A DNA stretch of 14,682 nt from CAZWVM01 sp964637705 (GTDB lineage Bacteria; UBA8481), in assembly GCA_964637705.1 (NCBI GenBank), contig CAZWVM010000085.1, positions 1 to 14,682 on the forward strand, given 5' to 3'. Below the pieces are notes generated by a model. It searched no databases. It worked only from the letters and a program-made list of their open reading frames with translations, and was not told where the DNA came from. Both the position numbers and the translations under genes were made by a program. Shown one piece after another: positions 12,140 through 14,682 of this stretch; the first letter of the stretch is position 1, and each line of letters opens with the position of its first letter.

Positions 12140-12784
12140 TCATCTCAGACCGGCCATGAGGCTTCGCGCCTCCTCGGCCGCCGGATCGTCCGCGTGCTGG
12201 TTCACGCAATCCTGGAGGAGCTTCCGGGCCTCGTCCTTGTTCCCCATCTTGATGTGGATGCGCGCCGCACGGACCAGGGCGAGGGGCTTCAGCGACGAGG
12301 ACGCATGGTCCTGGATGATCGTACGAAGAAGCTCGAGCGAGCGCCCGTTGTCGTTGGAACGGAACGCGTGAGAAGCCTGATACCAGATCTTCAGGACCGA
12401 GCCGTCCTCGCCCCAGTGCTTCTCCATGAACTCCAGGTCCTTCCGGGCGTCCGCGGCGTACGCGCTTTCGTTGAAGGACGCCGCCTCGCGCAGGACGTCA
12501 CGCGCCTTCTCGACGTCGAAGAGCCGCCGGCGGTAGATGTCGGCCAGGCGGTCGCCCGCCTTCGGAGCGATGAGCGTCGAGGACATGTCGTAGAAGATCT
12601 TCTCGTAGAGCTTGGCCGCTTCCTCGTAGTCGCCCTTCTTCTCCAGCTCGTACGCCACGGCGTAGAGTCTCTCCGCGCTCTCGCGAACCGCGAGGTCGGG
12701 ACGGCCGAAGAGAAGCGTCGTCGTGAGGGCGGCATTCAGCGCGGCGGCGATGACGGCCAGTCTCACGAGAAATTCCGTTCTCAT
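12140..12784 (-). CDS. Membrane-anchored TPR-like protein
   Basis: This 214-residue protein has an N-terminal hydrophobic anchor (about 5-26, FLVRLAVIAAALNAALTTTLLF), then several TPR-like helix pairs: ERLYAVAYELEKKGDYEEAAKLYEKIF, DRLADIYRRRLFDVEKARDVL, SLELLRTIIQDHASSSLKPLALVRAARIHI and NKDEARKLLQDCVNQHADDPAAEEARSLM. It probably acts as a periplasmic scaffold, like other single-anchor TPR proteins; the partner is unknown. The start ATG overlaps the upstream gene's stop as ATGA, with GGAGGAGG at 7-base spacing (12792-12799), so the pair is translationally coupled. The architecture parallels the gene at 11482, suggesting distant duplication, though sequence identity looks low by eye. Confidence 0.78.
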   Translation of the reverse strand: MRTEFLVRLAVIAAALNAALTTTLLFGRPDLAVRESAERLYAVAYELEKKGDYEEAAKLYEKIFYDMSSTLIAPKAGDRLADIYRRRLFDVEKARDVLREAASFNESAYAADARKDLEFMEKHWGEDGSVLKIWYQASHAFRSNDNGRSLELLRTIIQDHASSSLKPLALVRAARIHIKMGNKDEARKLLQDCVNQHADDPAAEEARSLMAGLR

Positions 12785-13410
12785 CGGCGCGCCTCCTCCT
12801 TCGATGCCCGCCGAACCCAGGCCGGCGTTCCCGGCGAGGTGAAATCCTCGACGCGAACCGACGCGGTCTTGCCTTCGGCGCGCCGAACCCAGGCCGGTTC
12901 CCCGGGCGCGGAGAAGTTCTCGACGGAACCGGTGTAAGCCACGCCGGAGGTGAAGTCATGCACCTCGCGCCGTACCCCGTCGATATGCACGTGGGCGATC
13001 CTGACGCGATAGGGCGATGACGAAGGAGTCGCGGGGGACACGAGGGCCGGGGTGACCGCGGCAACGGCCGGTGCCGGGGCGGGAGAGGTGGAAGGTCGAG
13101 AGGGCGCGGCGGAGGGCGCCGCCGTGACCGCAGGCGCGGGCGAGGCCGGGGCCGTCTCCGCACGCGGAACGGACCCGGCGGCCGCGGGTTCCGCCGCGCT
13201 CGTCTCCACCGGGACCTGCGGCGCCACCGGACCCGCCCCGGAACGACGCGCCAGCAACTCCCTCGGTTCCGTCGCCGGACGGGCCGTGAGCTCGATGAGG
13301 GCTTCCCTGGGCGGAGGTTCGCGGTACAGGGCCATGGCGCCAAATGAGAAGAGAGCGGACCCGAGTCCGATGATTACCACGGTCAGCGTGTCTTTGCGGA
13401 GCGCCGGCAT
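12781..13410 (-). CDS. Anchored Ala/Pro-rich protein with C-terminal repeats
   Basis: This 209-residue protein has an N-terminal membrane segment (about 8-29, TLTVVIIGLGSALFSFGAMALY), a long Ala/Pro/Ser/Thr-rich, probably disordered stretch (about 45-130), a short folded-looking piece (YRVRIAHVHIDGVRREVHDF) and two 16-residue repeats 24 residues apart: VENFSAPGEPAWVRRA (163-178) and VEDFTSPGTPAWVRRA (187-202). An abbreviated copy, VHDFTS, occurs at 150-155. It has no cysteine. The low-complexity linker suggests it spans the cell envelope, as TonB-like or Tol-like linkers do, but no known domain is recognised. Its stop overlaps the next TPR gene's start (ATGA). A TTGCTT-17-TAGGAT promoter lies just upstream. 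Confidence 0.72.
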   Translation of the reverse strand: MPALRKDTLTVVIIGLGSALFSFGAMALYREPPPREALIELTARPATEPRELLARRSGAGPVAPQVPVETSAAEPAAAGSVPRAETAPASPAPAVTAAPSAAPSRPSTSPAPAPAVAAVTPALVSPATPSSSPYRVRIAHVHIDGVRREVHDFTSGVAYTGSVENFSAPGEPAWVRRAEGKTASVRVEDFTSPGTPAWVRRASKEEARR

Positions 13411-13422
13411 GGGCCTGAAAAA

Positions 13423-13451
13423 ATCCTAATCCCGCCGGACCGGGAAAGCAA
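13423..13451 (-). promoter_or_regulatory. Promoter for the repeat-protein/TPR operon
   Basis: On the minus strand TTGCTT (13446-13451) and TAGGAT (13423-13428) are separated by 17 bp. Transcription would begin only a few bases before the ATG at 13410, so the leader is very short. The -35 matches consensus at 3 of 6, the -10 at 4 of 6. Confidence 0.5.
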
Positions 13452-13465
13452 CCGCCGTTTCTCCT

Positions 13466-13487
13466 CCGGAACCGCCGCGGATTCCGG
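13466..13487. terminator. Weak hairpin after the dehydratase gene
   Basis: CCGGAA (13466-13471) and TTCCGG (13482-13487) form a 6-bp stem with a 10-base loop, directly after the dehydratase stop and before the next gene's promoter. No T-tract follows. It could mark a transcript end but is short. Confidence 0.3.
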
Positions 13488-13492
13488 GACGG

Positions 13493-14682
13493 TCAGCGCG
13501 CGGCGTGACGAATCCGGCCGAATCGCGGGCGGCGCCGAACCGCCGGCACGAGACGGTACAAATCCTCACCGAGGGGGACGAGTTCGAGCCATGCGCCGGG
13601 ATGATCCGGCAGGCGCAGGGAAAACGCCGGGCGGGCGGCCATCTCAAGGGTTGCCCGAACCAGCGCGCACGTCATCGCCACGCCGTCCTCCGAGAAGCGC
13701 CGGGCCCTCCGCCGCAGTCCGTCGAGGGCGCTGCGAGGCACCAGCCCGCGCACGATCGTCCCGTCGGCCCCCTCGAGGACGCGCCCGGTCGTCGTCCCGG
13801 TGAACACCGGAATATCGCCGCGCGCCATCTGGCGGATTTCGGACGCGATCACCGCCGCGGGCAAGGCGCGGCCCGGCACGGCCGAGCGCAGAAGGCGACG
13901 CAGCGCGCCGTGGAAATGCTTCCCGGAGCGGAGAGACTCCGGCGCGCAGGCGGCCAGGAAGGAGAGCTCGTAGGTGAGCGTTTCGCGCAGGATCCGGCGG
14001 CATCGCATCCCCCGAAGAGGCCTCCACGCGCGGGAGGCGGCGAAGGGGACGGCAGATCGATATCCCTCGAGGAACGAGTCCACGTGTTCGAATATGCACA
14101 GACGCCCGTCTCCTCGTCGCGGCAGGCACGAGTCCCCGGGTACGGCCGGCGCCTCGAGACGCAAGCACGGAACACCCGCCGCATCCTCCCGCCACGCCGG
14201 CAGGCGCCGGTGAAACCGGCGGTTCGGTCCGTATCCCGTCAGCGCTCCATCGAAACTTGTTCGCCGCGATTCCTCGCCGAGAAACCAGCCCGGCAGGAGA
14301 CCCGTCGCCAGGACTTCAAGGCCGGAATCGTCCGCGGACAGAGGGGGCGGCATGATCGTCTCGAGGTCGATCGGCACGAGTCTCTCACCTCGCGGGATGA
14401 CGTTCCCGCGGTGCATGTCCGTGGTCCCCAGCGCTTCGAAGATCGCCAGCATGCGTCCGGCTCGGGTGACGCATCGCCGCGCCGCCGCGCGGTCCCGTAC
14501 CGGCTCCGGTTTCACCTCGAGACTCCATCCATGAGAGCCTCGATCGAGCAGGGCGCGGGCCTCATCCTCGAGGCCGAGCATTTCGAGGCCGATCATGTCC
14601 GGCAAGATCGAGCGGGGCTTGTAATAAGGGAGATGTCGGACAGGCATGTTCGCAGGCCCCGCACCCGGTACAGATGCCGGTA
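13493..14682 (-). CDS. LanM-type lanthipeptide dehydratase (DUF4135), partial at the window edge, no cyclase domain
   Basis: This is the C-terminal portion of a LanM dehydratase. LanM enzymes phosphorylate Ser/Thr of a precursor peptide and eliminate phosphate to give dehydroamino acids; a C-terminal LanC domain then adds Cys thiols. Numbering from the first visible ATG (14647), seen are YYKPRS with Lys10, TDMHRGNVI with Asp77, His79 and Asn82, IDLET with Asp94 (17 after Asp77, as in CylM), RRILRET with Arg217 and Thr223 (6 apart, as CylM R506/T512), and GDIPVF (277-282). The protein ends about 103 residues after GDIPVF, so the LanC domain of full LanMs is absent. The frame is open to 14682 and residues before Lys10 should exist, so the gene almost certainly starts outside the window. 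No precursor-like peptide or LanT transporter is visible. Confidence 0.82.
   Translation of the reverse strand, partial: PASVPGAGPANMPVRHLPYYKPRSILPDMIGLEMLGLEDEARALLDRGSHGWSLEVKPEPVRDRAAARRCVTRAGRMLAIFEALGTTDMHRGNVIPRGERLVPIDLETIMPPPLSADDSGLEVLATGLLPGWFLGEESRRTSFDGALTGYGPNRRFHRRLPAWREDAAGVPCLRLEAPAVPGDSCLPRRGDGRLCIFEHVDSFLEGYRSAVPFAASRAWRPLRGMRCRRILRETLTYELSFLAACAPESLRSGKHFHGALRRLLRSAVPGRALPAAVIASEIRQMARGDIPVFTGTTTGRVLEGADGTIVRGLVPRSALDGLRRRARRFSEDGVAMTCALVRATLEMAARPAFSLRLPDHPGAWLELVPLGEDLYRLVPAVRRRPRFGRIRHAAR

Noticed and set aside
12194..12937. Plus-strand frame of 247 codons across the TPR and repeat-protein genes
   Set aside because: The minus strand gives two genes with membrane anchors, ATGA coupling and a strong ribosome site. 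The plus frame has none of these.

Overview
The window is about two-thirds G+C with strong G/C preference at codon third positions, and it is densely coded on both strands. The gene mix (GapN-type dehydrogenase, lipid-linked glycosyltransferases, a radical SAM/SPASM protein, a large asparagine synthase, a Flp-type pilin, TPR proteins and a lanthipeptide-type dehydratase) suggests a free-living, GC-rich, probably Gram-negative-type bacterium. An acidobacterial or similar environmental lineage is possible, but the sequence alone does not fix the phylum.

Layout. 1-55: a heptamer tandem repeat cut by the window edge. 58-1647 (-): GapN-like aldehyde dehydrogenase, divergent from 1676-3100 (+), a radical SAM/SPASM protein, followed 5 bp later by a GT-C-type membrane protein (3106-4578) and a family-2 glycosyltransferase (4625-5353). 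5412-5810 (-): YjbQ, divergent from chrA (5957-7174, +), whose codon use differs from its neighbours. 7247-7295: three tandem 14-mers, each holding a consensus TTGACA, upstream of asnB (7335-9242, +). A palindrome containing both stop codons separates asnB from a convergent minus-strand group: a lipoprotein (10257-10736), a second family-2 glycosyltransferase (9494-10198) and a small coupled ORF (9258-9497). 11044-11117 (+): tRNA-Val(CAC) with a good promoter and terminator.

From 14682 down to 11198 all genes read on the minus strand: the C-terminal part of a LanM-type (DUF4135) dehydratase running off the window, a membrane-anchored Ala/Pro-rich protein with C-terminal repeats, two membrane-anchored TPR-like proteins and a Flp-type pilin with an acidic tail.

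Functional themes. 1676-5353 plus 9494-10198 and asnB look like envelope or lipid-linked glycan work: polyprenyl-phosphate sugar synthesis, membrane sugar transfer and amide transfer. The minus-strand block at the right looks like envelope or pilus accessory proteins beside a peptide-modifying dehydratase that has no cyclase. The most notable items are this cyclase-less LanM dehydratase, -10 boxes placed 6-7 bases before several start codons (suggesting leaderless mRNAs), the GapN-like enzyme lacking the usual general-base glutamate, and the repeat and operator structures around chrA and asnB.
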